Source: Pollutibacter sp044353505
GTDB taxonomy: Bacteria; Bacteroidota; Bacteroidia; Chitinophagales; Chitinophagaceae
Assembly (NCBI GenBank): GCA_044353505.1
Contig: JBILBU010000002.1
Location: forward strand, 62,001-126,000
DNA length: 64,000 bases
Direction of reading: 5' to 3'
In this document: one piece after another, positions 46,871-55,624 of the stretch
Position numbering within the stretch: position 1 is the stretch's first letter
Layout: every line of letters begins with the position of its first letter
The notes under the pieces: generated by a model
What the model was told of the DNA's origin: nothing
The model's input: the letters and a program-made list of their open reading frames with translations, nothing else
Databases searched by the model: none
Made by a program: the position numbers and the translations under genes

Positions 46871-47161
46871 TTATTTTTTGATCACTTTAGGTACAGTAAA
46901 AAAATCTCCTTCAGGTGCAGGTGCATTTTTAAGTGCTGTTTTATTATCGACAGAGCCCTTTACTTCATCTTCCCTTAGTAAATTTCCTTCAGTTCCAATA
47001 TGGGTAAGGGGAGCCACGTTTGTTGTGTCTACCTCATTAAGTTTTTCTATGAAGCCAATCATCTGCTGAAGATCTTGTTGTATTGAATCGAGTTCCTGGT
47101 CACTAAATTTCAGCTTCGACAATTCAGCAAGCTTTTCCGTTGTTGCCCTATTGAGTTCCAT
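46871..47161 (-). CDS. gatC: Asp-tRNA(Asn)/Glu-tRNA(Gln) amidotransferase subunit C
   Basis: A 96-residue stabilising subunit of the GatCAB amidotransferase, which corrects mischarged Glu-tRNA(Gln). ATG 47161 (MELNRATTEKLAELSKLKF) gives the usual family start; the 47224 start would add 21 residues that span the -7 box at 47180. IEKLNEVDTTNVAPL and LREDEVKGSVD are the conserved motifs. GatA and GatB are elsewhere. Confidence 0.93.
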   Translation of the reverse strand: MELNRATTEKLAELSKLKFSDQELDSIQQDLQQMIGFIEKLNEVDTTNVAPLTHIGTEGNLLREDEVKGSVDNKTALKNAPAPEGDFFTVPKVIKK

Positions 47162-47179
47162 GGATGAGTAATTTCTATG

Positions 47180-47187
47180 CAAATTTA
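47180..47187 (-). promoter_or_regulatory. -7 box TAAATTTG of gatC
   Basis: An exact TAnnTTTG match on the minus strand, 18 nt before ATG 47161. It makes the longer upstream start unlikely. Confidence 0.55.
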
Positions 47188-47274
47188 ACCATTCTGCCGG
47201 CACAGGCTTAATTTTATTGTTCAATCATGCGAGAAGCCAATATTGGCTTCCTTGCTAGGGCATTCCTAAATTAT

Positions 47275-47282
47275 TATCTTCG
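47275..47282 (+). promoter_or_regulatory. Near-consensus -7 box TATCTTCG abutting trpS
   Basis: Differs from TAnnTTTG by one base (C for T) and stands 4 nt (CAGC) before ATG 47287, the same layout as the rlmI promoter. Confidence 0.5.
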
Positions 47283-47286
47283 CAGC

Positions 47287-48288
47287 ATGACTAACAAAAA
47301 AGCTATCGTAATGAGTGGGATTCGGCCGACCGGATTTCTGCACCTCGGTAATTATTTTGGTGCAATGCGCAATTACGTGAAGCTTCAGGAGGAGTATACT
47401 TGTTTTTTTATGGTGGCAGATCTTCACGCACTGACCACGCACCCTGATACCAAAGAGCTGAAAGACAATGTGCATAGGGTTATTGCAGAAAATATTGCCT
47501 GTGGAATAGACCCGGAAAAAGCGGCCCTGTACTGCCAGAGTCATATTAAGGAAACTTCAGAGTTGTATTTATACCTGAACATGCTGGCCTATATGGGTGA
47601 GCTGGAAAAGACCACCACATTTAAGGATAAAGCGAGGCTTCAGCCCGATAACATAAACGCAGGCCTGCTCACCTATCCGGTGCTTCAGGCGGCAGACATC
47701 ATCCTACACCGGGCTACCTGGGTACCGGTTGGCAAAGACCAGGAACAGCATCTTGAAATGTCGAGGAATTTTGTCAAGCGCTTTAACCACAGATATGGTG
47801 AGGTGTTCCCGGAACCCCTGGCATATAATTTTGGGGAAGACCTGGTTAAGGTGCCTAGCTTGGATGGTACTGGCAAGATGAGCAAGAGTGAAAATCAGCT
47901 TGCTACGCTTTATTTGGCGGATAGCGATGAAGTTATTCGCAAAAAGGTGATGAAAGCCAAGACAGACGCAGGTCCAACAACGCCGAATATGCCAAAGCCG
48001 GATTACATCGAAAATATTTTTCAATTGATGAAACTGGTTAGCGATTCTGAGGTGGTTGACTCATTTGAGGGGGCATACCAGGATTGCACCATTCGTTACG
48101 GCGACCTTAAAAAGCAGCTGGCAGAGGATATGGTCCAATTTATTGCTCCAATCAGGGAAAAGGCCGAGTTCATTCGGACAGATCACGGGTACCTTAAAAG
48201 GGTAATGGATCAGGGCGCTGAAAAAGCAAGGGCAAGCGCAGGGGCAACCATGGAGTTGGTTAGAGAGGTGATGGGACTTAACTATTAG
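47287..48288 (+). CDS. trpS: Tryptophanyl-tRNA synthetase
   Basis: Charges tRNA(Trp). ATG 47287 (MTNKKAIVMSGIRPTG) gives 333 residues, the normal length; the upstream ATG at 47227 lies ahead of the -7 box. The HIGH-type site is HLGNYFGA near residue 18, GKDQEQHLEMSRN is near 148, and the KMSKS loop GKMSKSENQ near 198. Confidence 0.97.
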   Translation: MTNKKAIVMSGIRPTGFLHLGNYFGAMRNYVKLQEEYTCFFMVADLHALTTHPDTKELKDNVHRVIAENIACGIDPEKAALYCQSHIKETSELYLYLNMLAYMGELEKTTTFKDKARLQPDNINAGLLTYPVLQAADIILHRATWVPVGKDQEQHLEMSRNFVKRFNHRYGEVFPEPLAYNFGEDLVKVPSLDGTGKMSKSENQLATLYLADSDEVIRKKVMKAKTDAGPTTPNMPKPDYIENIFQLMKLVSDSEVVDSFEGAYQDCTIRYGDLKKQLAEDMVQFIAPIREKAEFIRTDHGYLKRVMDQGAEKARASAGATMELVREVMGLNY

Positions 48289-48406
48289 CTTTTGCTCGGT
48301 AGGAATAAGCGGAGTTAAAAAAATATTCATATTGATGTGTCTATGTCAAAATGAATATGTACTTTGTCAGCCAGCCTCAATATAGAAAAAGGTACTAAAT
48401 TAGATT

Positions 48407-49042
48407 ATGGCCAAAGTCAGAAAACCCAAGCACGTAGCGATTGCAGGCAATATTGGTGCCGGAAAGACAACGCTGACAGAACTTTTAAGCAAGCATTACA
48501 AATGGATTCCTCAGTTTGAAGACGTTGATCAAAATCCATACCTATATGATTTCTACGAAGACATGCCCAGGTGGAGCTTCAATCTTCAGGTCTATTTTTT
48601 GAATAGCCGCCTCAATCAACTATTGGAAATAAGTAAAGGAACAGAAACTGTAATTCAAGACAGAACGATATACGAAGATGCCTATATTTTTGCTCCCAAC
48701 TTGCATGAGATGGGGTTGATGAGCAAGCGGGATTTTGATAACTACTTTGATTTTTTCCAGAACCTTCGCCAGATGGTCAAGCCCCCAGACCTCATGATTT
48801 ACTTGCAGGCTTCTGTTCCTACCTTGGTTGGCCAGATCCAAAAAAGAGGAAGGGAGTACGAAGAAAACATCAGATTGGATTACCTCAAACGCCTAAATGA
48901 GTACTATAATAAATGGGTAGATGGATACAAGGAAGGCCCTTTATTAATAATTAATGTCGACACCAATAAGTTTGCTGAAAACGAAGAAGACCTTGGTCAG
49001 ATTATCGCAAAAGTAGATGCAGAACTTTATGGGTTATTCTAG
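48407..49042 (+). CDS. Deoxynucleoside kinase
   Basis: A 211-residue kinase of the dNK/dGK family, phosphorylating deoxynucleosides with ATP. P-loop GNIGAGKTTLTELL near residue 13, the substrate-binding VIQDRTIYEDAYIF near 83 (the DR(T/S) motif), and the lid RGREYEENIRLDYL near 146 are all visible. Specificity (dAdo/dGuo or dCyd) cannot be assigned. Confidence 0.92.
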   Translation: MAKVRKPKHVAIAGNIGAGKTTLTELLSKHYKWIPQFEDVDQNPYLYDFYEDMPRWSFNLQVYFLNSRLNQLLEISKGTETVIQDRTIYEDAYIFAPNLHEMGLMSKRDFDNYFDFFQNLRQMVKPPDLMIYLQASVPTLVGQIQKRGREYEENIRLDYLKRLNEYYNKWVDGYKEGPLLIINVDTNKFAENEEDLGQIIAKVDAELYGLF

Positions 49043-49045
49043 AGG

Positions 49046-49879
49046 TTAATCAACAAAAAAATCAGACATCTTTACTGCATCTTCTTGATGTGCAAGGCTT
49101 GCTTCAATAAGTTTTAGTACCGAAGATTTCCCCAACAATCCCAGCGCTGAAGAATATTCATTGACATAGAGGTTGATATGACTTCTCATTACAGCAACAC
49201 TCATCTCTTGTGCATGCTCAATCACAAATGATGGCAGTGTTTGCCCTTGTGCCCAAGCATAGTCTAAGCTTCTGCCAATTACACGATCAATCGTTTTTAA
49301 TACTGATTTATCAAACTCTCTTTTTGCTACGATTCCTCCGAGTGGTATTGGGAGCCCGGTATTCTTTTCCCATGCATCTCCGAGGTCGGCAATTTTATTC
49401 AATCCTTTTTCATGATAGGTGAATCTGTTTTCATGGATGATTACACCTGCATCAACAGTGCCGTTGATTACGGATTCTTCTATCAATTCAAAAGGCATAA
49501 AGATCTTATTGGTGTGCAGCGGATAGATCATTGAAAAAAGAAGGTGTGCTGTTGTATTAGCTCCTGGCAATGCAACAGGAATCTCAGATGGTGGCGTAGC
49601 AGCTTCGCTAAATTTCTTGGATACAAACAATGGTCCAACTCCTTTGCCTAGTGCGCCTCCTGAGTTGAGTATAATATAGTTGTGTAAAAATTTGTGTACT
49701 GCGCCATAGCTTACTTTTGAAATGTCGAGTGATCCTGAATTGGCAAGGGTATTCAAGGTCTCCACGTCTTCAAGTCTGTAGTCAAATGTTAACCCCTCCG
49801 TATCTATTTTCCCATTCAACATTGCATCGAAGATGAATGTGTCATTCGGACAAGGAGATATGCCTATGGTAAGTTTCAT
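49046..49879 (-). CDS. mqnD: 1,4-dihydroxy-6-naphthoate synthase MqnD
   Basis: A 277-residue enzyme of the futalosine route to menaquinone, converting cyclic dehypoxanthinyl futalosine to 1,4-dihydroxy-6-naphthoate. The start GISPCPNDTFIFDAML and the DISKVSYGAVHKFL, SGGALGKGVGPLFV and ALPGANTTAHLL segments are characteristic. It overlaps the stop of mqnB by 1 nt, so they form an operon. Confidence 0.94.
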   Translation of the reverse strand: MKLTIGISPCPNDTFIFDAMLNGKIDTEGLTFDYRLEDVETLNTLANSGSLDISKVSYGAVHKFLHNYIILNSGGALGKGVGPLFVSKKFSEAATPPSEIPVALPGANTTAHLLFSMIYPLHTNKIFMPFELIEESVINGTVDAGVIIHENRFTYHEKGLNKIADLGDAWEKNTGLPIPLGGIVAKREFDKSVLKTIDRVIGRSLDYAWAQGQTLPSFVIEHAQEMSVAVMRSHINLYVNEYSSALGLLGKSSVLKLIEASLAHQEDAVKMSDFFVD

Positions 49880-50529
49880 TAGGGGTTAATCAGGTTGTTG
49901 ACAAGTTGAATACAGCTTTCTGAAGCTGATGCGATTGCTTCATTTATTTTCCAGCAAGACTTGTCTCGCTCTCCCACAAGATTTGAAATTCCCCTGATCT
50001 GTATAAAGGGAATATTTTTCATGATGCAGTTATAGTGTAGTGCTGCACCTTCCATGCTTTCAACTTCAGCAGCATACTTTTTTTTGAATAAAAGAATCTT
50101 CGTTGGATCGGTGCTCACTTCATTTACTGTTAGTCCGGCAACTGTTTTCAGTTTGGTCATCTCCAGCAGCTTGTCATTCCTGTTTGTTAAACTTCCATTG
50201 GAATAGGGGAATGAATTATTTTTTGCAAGTCCAAGCTCAAAAATATCCTTATATCCATCGGCCTCCACTACTCCCAAGTCTGCAATCACCTCCCTGCCTA
50301 TCACCACTGCTGATCCAAGCTGAAGTGCTGTGGAAAATGATCCTCCAATTCCGATCTGAATAATTAGATCAGGGCTTTTACTTGCGATGATCTCAGATAG
50401 TGCAAATGATGTGGCTATGGAGCCAACCCCTGTAGCTTCAAAGTCAATCAGATTGGAGCGCATTGTAAATTGGGCACGCTTAATTAGCTCAAGCTCTTTA
50501 TTGGTGGCCGCGACAATCACAATATTCAT
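49879..50529 (-). CDS. mqnB: Futalosine hydrolase MqnB
   Basis: A 216-residue nucleosidase-fold enzyme that removes hypoxanthine from futalosine. It shows GIGGSFSTALQLGSAVVIG near residue 80, SMEGAALHYNC near 161 (the nucleoside-binding M-E-G-A) and IRGISNLVG near 183. Adjacency to mqnD settles the assignment over MTA/SAH nucleosidase. The rest of the Mqn pathway is outside the window. Confidence 0.93.
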   Translation of the reverse strand: MNIVIVAATNKELELIKRAQFTMRSNLIDFEATGVGSIATSFALSEIIASKSPDLIIQIGIGGSFSTALQLGSAVVIGREVIADLGVVEADGYKDIFELGLAKNNSFPYSNGSLTNRNDKLLEMTKLKTVAGLTVNEVSTDPTKILLFKKKYAAEVESMEGAALHYNCIMKNIPFIQIRGISNLVGERDKSCWKINEAIASASESCIQLVNNLINP

Positions 50530-50611
50530 CCTGTAAAGGTCTGTAATTAAGATGATATGATAAAAGACGGCCCTTCAGTTTAAATTAGGAGGTTTTTTTG
50601 TTCATCCGCCG

Positions 50612-50619
50612 TAACTTTG
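50612..50619 (+). promoter_or_regulatory. -7 box TAACTTTG of the first PTPS gene
   Basis: An exact TAnnTTTG match, 17 nt before ATG 50637. It overlaps the longer upstream reading frame (50598), so the shorter start is preferred. Confidence 0.55.
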
Positions 50620-50636
50620 CTGCCCGTTCATACATT

Positions 50637-51053
50637 ATGCCAACATTTTATCTAACACGTAGGGAGCATTTTAATGCCGCACACAAGCTGTACAATCCTT
50701 TGTGGACAAAAGAGAAGAATGATGAGGTGTTTGGAAAATGCGCAAACGAAAACTGGCACGGTCATAATTTTGAACTTTTTGTCACCGTAAAAGGCTCGCC
50801 AGATCCTGATACTGGGTTTATAGTGGATGCCAAATTGCTTAGCAGGCTAATTAAGGAGCATGTTGTAGATGTGCTAGACCACCGAAACCTAAATATTGAT
50901 GTACCTTTTATGAAAGATAAGATCTGCTCCATTGAAAATCTTGTTTTTGAAATATGGGGGCAACTGGATAAGAGAATGCCTTTGGGGGTAACCCTGCATT
51001 GCATCAAACTCGTAGAAACTCCAAGAATATATGTTGAGTACTTTGGAGAATAA
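50637..51053 (+). CDS. 6-pyruvoyl-tetrahydropterin synthase / QueD family protein, copy 1
   Basis: 138 residues from ATG 50637 (MPTFYLTRREHFNAAHKL). Zinc ligands are the His in AAHKL and the HGHN pair. The catalytic Cys35 lies in FGKCANENWHGHN, giving Cys-x5-HGH, the spacing of animal-type 6-pyruvoyl-tetrahydropterin synthase rather than the Cys-x3-HGH of E. coli QueD. LDHRNLNID and ETPRIYVEYFGE complete the family pattern. A paralogue and folE follow. Confidence 0.9.
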   Translation: MPTFYLTRREHFNAAHKLYNPLWTKEKNDEVFGKCANENWHGHNFELFVTVKGSPDPDTGFIVDAKLLSRLIKEHVVDVLDHRNLNIDVPFMKDKICSIENLVFEIWGQLDKRMPLGVTLHCIKLVETPRIYVEYFGE

Positions 51054-51121
51054 TTAATAGACCGAAACAATCGGGTTGTTTCCCTGTTAGTAAGTTTAAC
51101 AAATAGATTTAATATTAATTA

Positions 51122-51541
51122 ATGCCTGAAACAGTATCCGTATATCGAAAAGAGCATTTTAACTCAGCCCACAGGCTTAATAATTCTAAGTGGACTCCTG
51201 AAAGAAATAAAGAGGTATTTGGCAAATGCAATTTCCCCAATTATCATGGCCATAACTATGAGTTAATTGTAAAGGTTACCGGAGAGATTGATCCTGCTAC
51301 TGGATATGTGATGGACATGAAAGTGCTCTCGGATATCATCTCTGAGCAAGTGCTTGAGCGATTTGATCACAGAAATTTGAATGAGGATGTTCCTGAATTT
51401 AAGGAGCTTAATCCAACTGCTGAAAATATTGCTGTGGTTATCTTTAAGATTTTAAGGCCTGCTATTGATGAACATTTGGCTCTTCAGATACGTTTATATG
51501 AAACACCACGTAACTATGTGGATTATCCTGCCTCTTCATAA
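51122..51541 (+). CDS. 6-pyruvoyl-tetrahydropterin synthase / QueD family protein, copy 2
   Basis: 139 residues, clearly a tandem paralogue of the gene before it. FNSAHRL and YHGHNYEL hold the zinc ligands, catalytic Cys36 is in FGKCNFPNYHGHN (again Cys-x5-HGH), and GEIDPATGYVMDMKVL, FDHRNLNEDVPEF and NPTAENIAVVIF closely resemble eukaryotic PTPS. It is followed by folE after 12 nt. It may make 6-pyruvoyl-tetrahydropterin for a biopterin-like cofactor, or 6-carboxy-tetrahydropterin for queuosine; the sequence alone does not settle it. Confidence 0.9.
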   Translation: MPETVSVYRKEHFNSAHRLNNSKWTPERNKEVFGKCNFPNYHGHNYELIVKVTGEIDPATGYVMDMKVLSDIISEQVLERFDHRNLNEDVPEFKELNPTAENIAVVIFKILRPAIDEHLALQIRLYETPRNYVDYPASS

Positions 51542-51553
51542 TAAAAATTTACC

Positions 51554-52150
51554 ATGGCCTATCACAAGGTTGAGCATTACGACGAAAAGATTACATCCGG
51601 TTTAATTGATTCCTACAAGCAATCGATATCCTTGTTGGGGGAAGATCCGGAGAGGGAAGGGTTGCAAAAAACACCGGAAAGAGTTGCTAAGGCTATGCAG
51701 TTTCTCACTCAAGGTTACCAGGTTGATCCTAAGGCTATTTTAAATTCTGCGAAGTTTCATGAGGATGTAAGTGAAATGATCATCGTCAAGGACATCGAGA
51801 TATATAGTTTATGCGAGCACCACATGTTGCCTTTTTTTGGGAAAGCACATGTGGCCTATATCCCAAACAAATGGATTACCGGACTCAGCAAAATAGCCAG
51901 GGTGGTTGACACCTACAGTAGGCGTCTTCAGGTTCAGGAGCGCTTGACTACCCAAATTTTAGAAGCCATCAAAGAAACCCTTGATCCGCTGGGTGTAGCT
52001 GTTGTTATCGAAGCTTCACATCTGTGCATGATGATGAGGGGCGTGCAGAAGCAAAACTCGGTTACCACAACTTCAGCCTTTTGGGGTGAATTTGAAAGAA
52101 ATGAGTCAAGAAGCGAATTTATTAGGCTCATTGGGTCAAAGCTTCATTAA
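51554..52150 (+). CDS. folE: GTP cyclohydrolase I
   Basis: 198 residues. Converts GTP to 7,8-dihydroneopterin triphosphate, the shared precursor of folate, biopterin and queuosine. LCEHHMLPFFGKAHVAYIPN near residue 90 carries the zinc Cys and His, GLSKIARVVDTYSRRLQVQERLT follows, and the third ligand Cys is in SHLCMMMRGV near 157. Its place directly after two PTPS-type genes makes a pterin operon. Confidence 0.96.
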   Translation: MAYHKVEHYDEKITSGLIDSYKQSISLLGEDPEREGLQKTPERVAKAMQFLTQGYQVDPKAILNSAKFHEDVSEMIIVKDIEIYSLCEHHMLPFFGKAHVAYIPNKWITGLSKIARVVDTYSRRLQVQERLTTQILEAIKETLDPLGVAVVIEASHLCMMMRGVQKQNSVTTTSAFWGEFERNESRSEFIRLIGSKLH

Positions 52151-52172
52151 ATTAAATTTTTTATCCCATTGA

Positions 52173-52199
52173 AAATGCCTGGCTTTATGTCAGGCATTT
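52173..52199 (+). terminator. Probable terminator after folE
   Basis: AAATGCCTG (52173-52181) pairs with CAGGCATTT (52191-52199), extended inward by a G-T and a C-G pair. The following T tract is weak (GTTTAT). Confidence 0.6.
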
Positions 52200-52318
52200 G
52201 TTTATACGCATTTACATATTTATAACATTTATATATGTGTAAAACTATACGCCAATTAGGGGTTGTTTTTATCGGTTTCCTCATTGGTTTTTTTTAAATT
52301 GCAACCTCAATTTGTGAC

Positions 52319-53209
52319 ATGATACATGCATATGTTTTTCCGGGGCAGGGCTCTCAATTTCCAGGAATGGGGAGAGTTCATTATGAGGGCAATGCATTTG
52401 CCAGAAGGTTTTTCGAACAGGCTAATGATATACTGGGCTTTAAAATCTCTGATGTGATGTTTGACGGTTCTGAGGAAGACCTAAAGCAAACAAAGGTTAC
52501 GCAGCCAGCGATATTTTTACATTCATTTGTAGCCTTCAAAATGATTGAAGGGGCAATGCCACATATGGTCGCAGGTCACTCCCTTGGGGAGTTTACTGCA
52601 CTGGTAATCAATGGCACACTTCCTTTTGAGGAGGCACTAAGGCTGGTTAGCATCAGGGCTTCTGCAATGCAAAAGGCCTGTGAGGCCAATCCGTCTGCTA
52701 TGGCAGCGATCTTGGCACTAGATGATAAGGTAGCAGAAAATATTTGTGATGAAATCAGGAAGGAAACGGGTGAAATCGTTGTTCCTGCCAATTATAATTG
52801 TCCAGGCCAGCTTGTTATCAGCGGTTCTATTGCAGGAATTGACATTGCCTGTGAAAGAATGAAGGCTGCAGGAGCAAAAAGAGCATTAAAGCTTCCCGTA
52901 GGCGGGGCCTTCCACTCTCCATTCATGGAGCCTGCAAAAGAAGAGCTTGCCCAAGCCATCATGTCAACCACATTCCACCGACCCAATTGTCCAATTTATC
53001 AAAATGTTGTTGCCAAAGCGGTTACCGATCAGGAAGAAATCAAACAGAATTTAATTGAACAGCTTACTGGGCCTGTCAGGTGGACCCAAACCATCAATGC
53101 AATGATTCATGATGGAGCAACCAGTTTTACGGAAGTAGGACCAGGAAAAGTATTGCAAGGGCTTATTGCAAAAATCAATAAGGAAATACCAGCAGTATCT
53201 ATTAACTGA
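52319..53209 (+). CDS. fabD: Malonyl-CoA:ACP transacylase FabD
   Basis: 296 residues; loads malonyl onto acyl carrier protein for fatty-acid synthesis. FPGQGSQFPGMG opens the protein, the catalytic Ser is in VAGHSLGEFTAL near residue 87, and the partner His in GGAFHSPFM near 198. GPVRWTQTI and FTEVGPGKVLQGL close the fold. The 109-nt run upstream of it after the folE hairpin is AT-rich, with no further feature seen. Confidence 0.95.
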   Translation: MIHAYVFPGQGSQFPGMGRVHYEGNAFARRFFEQANDILGFKISDVMFDGSEEDLKQTKVTQPAIFLHSFVAFKMIEGAMPHMVAGHSLGEFTALVINGTLPFEEALRLVSIRASAMQKACEANPSAMAAILALDDKVAENICDEIRKETGEIVVPANYNCPGQLVISGSIAGIDIACERMKAAGAKRALKLPVGGAFHSPFMEPAKEELAQAIMSTTFHRPNCPIYQNVVAKAVTDQEEIKQNLIEQLTGPVRWTQTINAMIHDGATSFTEVGPGKVLQGLIAKINKEIPAVSIN

Positions 53210-53247
53210 TCAAACGGATTGGATTAATCGTGCTTCAAAGCCTTGCA

Positions 53248-53556
53248 CTAAGCTTGGGCTGGTGGCCCACCGAACTGAAATGGTATTTGAACTTCTTCAT
53301 AATCTTTCACTTGTCCATGCTCATCTTCAAATTTATTGAGGTTGTCGGATAGTGCATTTAAGAGCCTTTTTGCATGTTGAGGTGTTAGTACAATCCTCGA
53401 CTTTACCTTGCTTTTCGGAGTTCCTGGCATTACATTGACGAAGTCCAATACAAACTCAGCATGGCTATGTGTGATGATAACCAAGTTGGCATATTGGCCT
53501 TCGGCGACCTCTTCTGATATTTCAATATTAAGTTGGTTGGGTGGTTGCTCACTCAT
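53248..53556 (-). CDS. DUF3467 family protein
   Basis: 102 residues from ATG 53556 (MSEQPPNQLNIEISEEVAEG). YANLVIITHSHAEFVLDFVNVMPG and SRIVLTPQHAKRLL are the hallmarks of DUF3467, a small cytoplasmic family with no known role. A TATATTTG box at 53575 lies inside the seven-residue upstream extension, so the shorter start is favoured. Confidence 0.88.
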   Translation of the reverse strand: MSEQPPNQLNIEISEEVAEGQYANLVIITHSHAEFVLDFVNVMPGTPKSKVKSRIVLTPQHAKRLLNALSDNLNKFEDEHGQVKDYEEVQIPFQFGGPPAQA

Positions 53557-53574
53557 ATATATAAATTTATGCAT

Positions 53575-53582
53575 CAAATATA
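53575..53582 (-). promoter_or_regulatory. -7 box TATATTTG of the DUF3467 gene
   Basis: An exact TAnnTTTG match on the minus strand, 18 nt before ATG 53556. Confidence 0.5.
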
Positions 53583-53587
53583 CGTTT

Positions 53588-55624
53588 TCAAATTCTTTCA
53601 GTCTGCGATCTGATTTTCCAAATCAATTGCACCCTCCATTCAACTTGTCTGATTGTATGGTATTTAGCGATATTGTCAACCTGAGGTTCCACTTGCCTAT
53701 GCTGCAGGATGCATTTGCTGGAGAGCTGCACTGATCGGCTAAGCTTGTATTGCAGAAGCAAGTAGCTTCGATTTCCATTGTCGTAGTGAGCCGGAACGGC
53801 ATGATAGGAGAGTACATCTCTTTCATAAGCATATAGCCTGGATGCATAACTGTTTGTTTCATGCCATGTAAACCTGATGCTGATTGAAAACGGACTTCTT
53901 GGTGTTTTCATAATCATTTCAGTATATGTTAAGGCCCCTTTTTCTGGTTCTCCACCATCCTTGCGTATCCAAATAATTTCGGTACGGTATCTCAACGTTA
54001 AAGACTCCCCAATCATGGAGGATAAATGAAACCTGATGCGATTGGAAAAGTTGTTGTTTAGATAATTTGTTCTACTCTGTTCAGCTTCTTGGTTGTTTGT
54101 TATTTGATTCTGCTGCCAGCGGAGATACAGTTCGTTTTTTTTATCTGGATGCCACACATATTGGATTGCATAGGACTGTCCTCTTCTGATTCCATCATTG
54201 TAATACAAGGGCCAACTGTTCATGAAGTGATCAGCAAATCCTTCAATCCGAGTTTTTGGGGTTGGGGTGAAATTGAAGCAAATAAAAAATCCCTTCTCGT
54301 TTCCCGCTTCTCCTTGTTGGGTCAAGGTGTTGGATTGGATTGCTTTATATCGAGATGACATGCTTCTGAGAATCAAGGACAAATCAAATTTTGAATCCAA
54401 ACTTTTAATAACTCCTGCAGTGAGTGCAGTATTTGAATGCTTATCCATTGCAATTTCTCCAAATAGAAATCCAATCGGCAAACTCCAGCCATAATCCATG
54501 CTTGTGTTTCTCCAATCGGTTCCTGATATTGCAAATTGGTTATATGGCAATGGTCTTTTGCTAATGGGGATATCATGATGGAAATTCACATGATTGATTG
54601 CGATTTTCCCTTTTGATGAATTCCATGCCATTCGTCCACCCCAAGTTGTTTGTTTTAATGCGTCTTTATCTTCCAATTCAAATTCGGTTCTGTGAAGTCC
54701 GGATGTTAGTATACTGCTCACTGTGCGGCGCCCACTGATATTATCAGTAACAATGTTTGCATCAATCGGGAGCAAGCTAATAAATGAGGATAGTTCGATG
54801 TTGTTTTTATCTAAAGCAATTGCAATGCCACGATGAAAGATATTTTCATCTGTGCCTGTGTGGGGTTTGTAGGTTTGAGACTGCCTATATCCTTGAATAA
54901 GGTTGCTGCTTTTGCCAAACGCATGACCCTGCCAATGAATAAGTCCCTGACCTAAGTTTACAATAAAGTCGCCTGCAATAAGCTGTTTGAGTATCTTCTT
55001 GTTTTCAATCGCAATAAATGCACTGGTGTGGTCCAATACATTTTTTTCTCCTGCATCTTTTTCTGTAGTGAATCCCCACTGAAGTAGATCTTTTGTCTTA
55101 TGTCTATAGCTAATCAATTGGGCATAATTGTTTTTATTGTTGGTTGACTTTTCCTGATTTGATGCAGGCTTCCCAAGGGTATCCATAATTTTTCCACCAG
55201 TTCTATAAAGCAGACTGTATGCCGACTTGTTGATGAATTCTTTGAATGAGGGAAAAAAATGCGTTGTGTTTTCAATTAATAAAAACGGGAGTATTTTTTT
55301 GATTGTGAATACATCCCAATAAGGGATGGCTTGAAGTTCCGCCAGGCTAACGAAATTGCCGAAGGTATTTCTAAACAAAATGAACTGTTTAATCTGCTCT
55401 GGAGTGAGCACTTGAATATCATTTAATTCCTGTGCTGTTGCGTGGTTGATGTTTACCTGTTTGCGTTGAAAGAATCCAATCGACTCATTGGGATTGCGTA
55501 TAATATCTTCCGATTCCGCAATATTGCTTTCATAGAGTTGTTCTTCCACTTCCTGGGATTTTGCCGCTGGGCAAATGAACATATAGAGCAGGATCGCCGA
55601 ACTTAGTTTCTTACTCCAATTCAT
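53588..55624 (-). CDS. Exported protein with N-terminal helix-hairpin-helix motifs and a barrel-like C-terminus
   Basis: 678 residues. The signal peptide ends near AAKSQ (about 23). Two ComEA-like helix-hairpin-helix units follow (about 55-115): NINHATAQELNDIQVLTPEQIKQF and LAELQAIPYW. The remaining 550 residues are rich in alternating aromatic strands (WGFTTEKDAG, YLRWQQNQI, IIWIRKDG), as in an outer-membrane barrel. HhH normally binds DNA, so this could be a surface DNA-handling protein, but it may only mediate protein contacts. It shares 14 nt with the upstream barrel-like gene. Confidence 0.78.
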   Translation of the reverse strand: MNWSKKLSSAILLYMFICPAAKSQEVEEQLYESNIAESEDIIRNPNESIGFFQRKQVNINHATAQELNDIQVLTPEQIKQFILFRNTFGNFVSLAELQAIPYWDVFTIKKILPFLLIENTTHFFPSFKEFINKSAYSLLYRTGGKIMDTLGKPASNQEKSTNNKNNYAQLISYRHKTKDLLQWGFTTEKDAGEKNVLDHTSAFIAIENKKILKQLIAGDFIVNLGQGLIHWQGHAFGKSSNLIQGYRQSQTYKPHTGTDENIFHRGIAIALDKNNIELSSFISLLPIDANIVTDNISGRRTVSSILTSGLHRTEFELEDKDALKQTTWGGRMAWNSSKGKIAINHVNFHHDIPISKRPLPYNQFAISGTDWRNTSMDYGWSLPIGFLFGEIAMDKHSNTALTAGVIKSLDSKFDLSLILRSMSSRYKAIQSNTLTQQGEAGNEKGFFICFNFTPTPKTRIEGFADHFMNSWPLYYNDGIRRGQSYAIQYVWHPDKKNELYLRWQQNQITNNQEAEQSRTNYLNNNFSNRIRFHLSSMIGESLTLRYRTEIIWIRKDGGEPEKGALTYTEMIMKTPRSPFSISIRFTWHETNSYASRLYAYERDVLSYHAVPAHYDNGNRSYLLLQYKLSRSVQLSSKCILQHRQVEPQVDNIAKYHTIRQVEWRVQLIWKIRSQTERI

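Noticed and set aside
48323..48358. AT-rich inverted repeat ATATTCAT/ATGAATAT with a T run on the minus strand, between trpS and the deoxynucleoside kinase
   Set aside because: The T run points away from both plus-strand genes, the stem is only A-T rich with a 20-base loop, and no minus-strand gene ends there.
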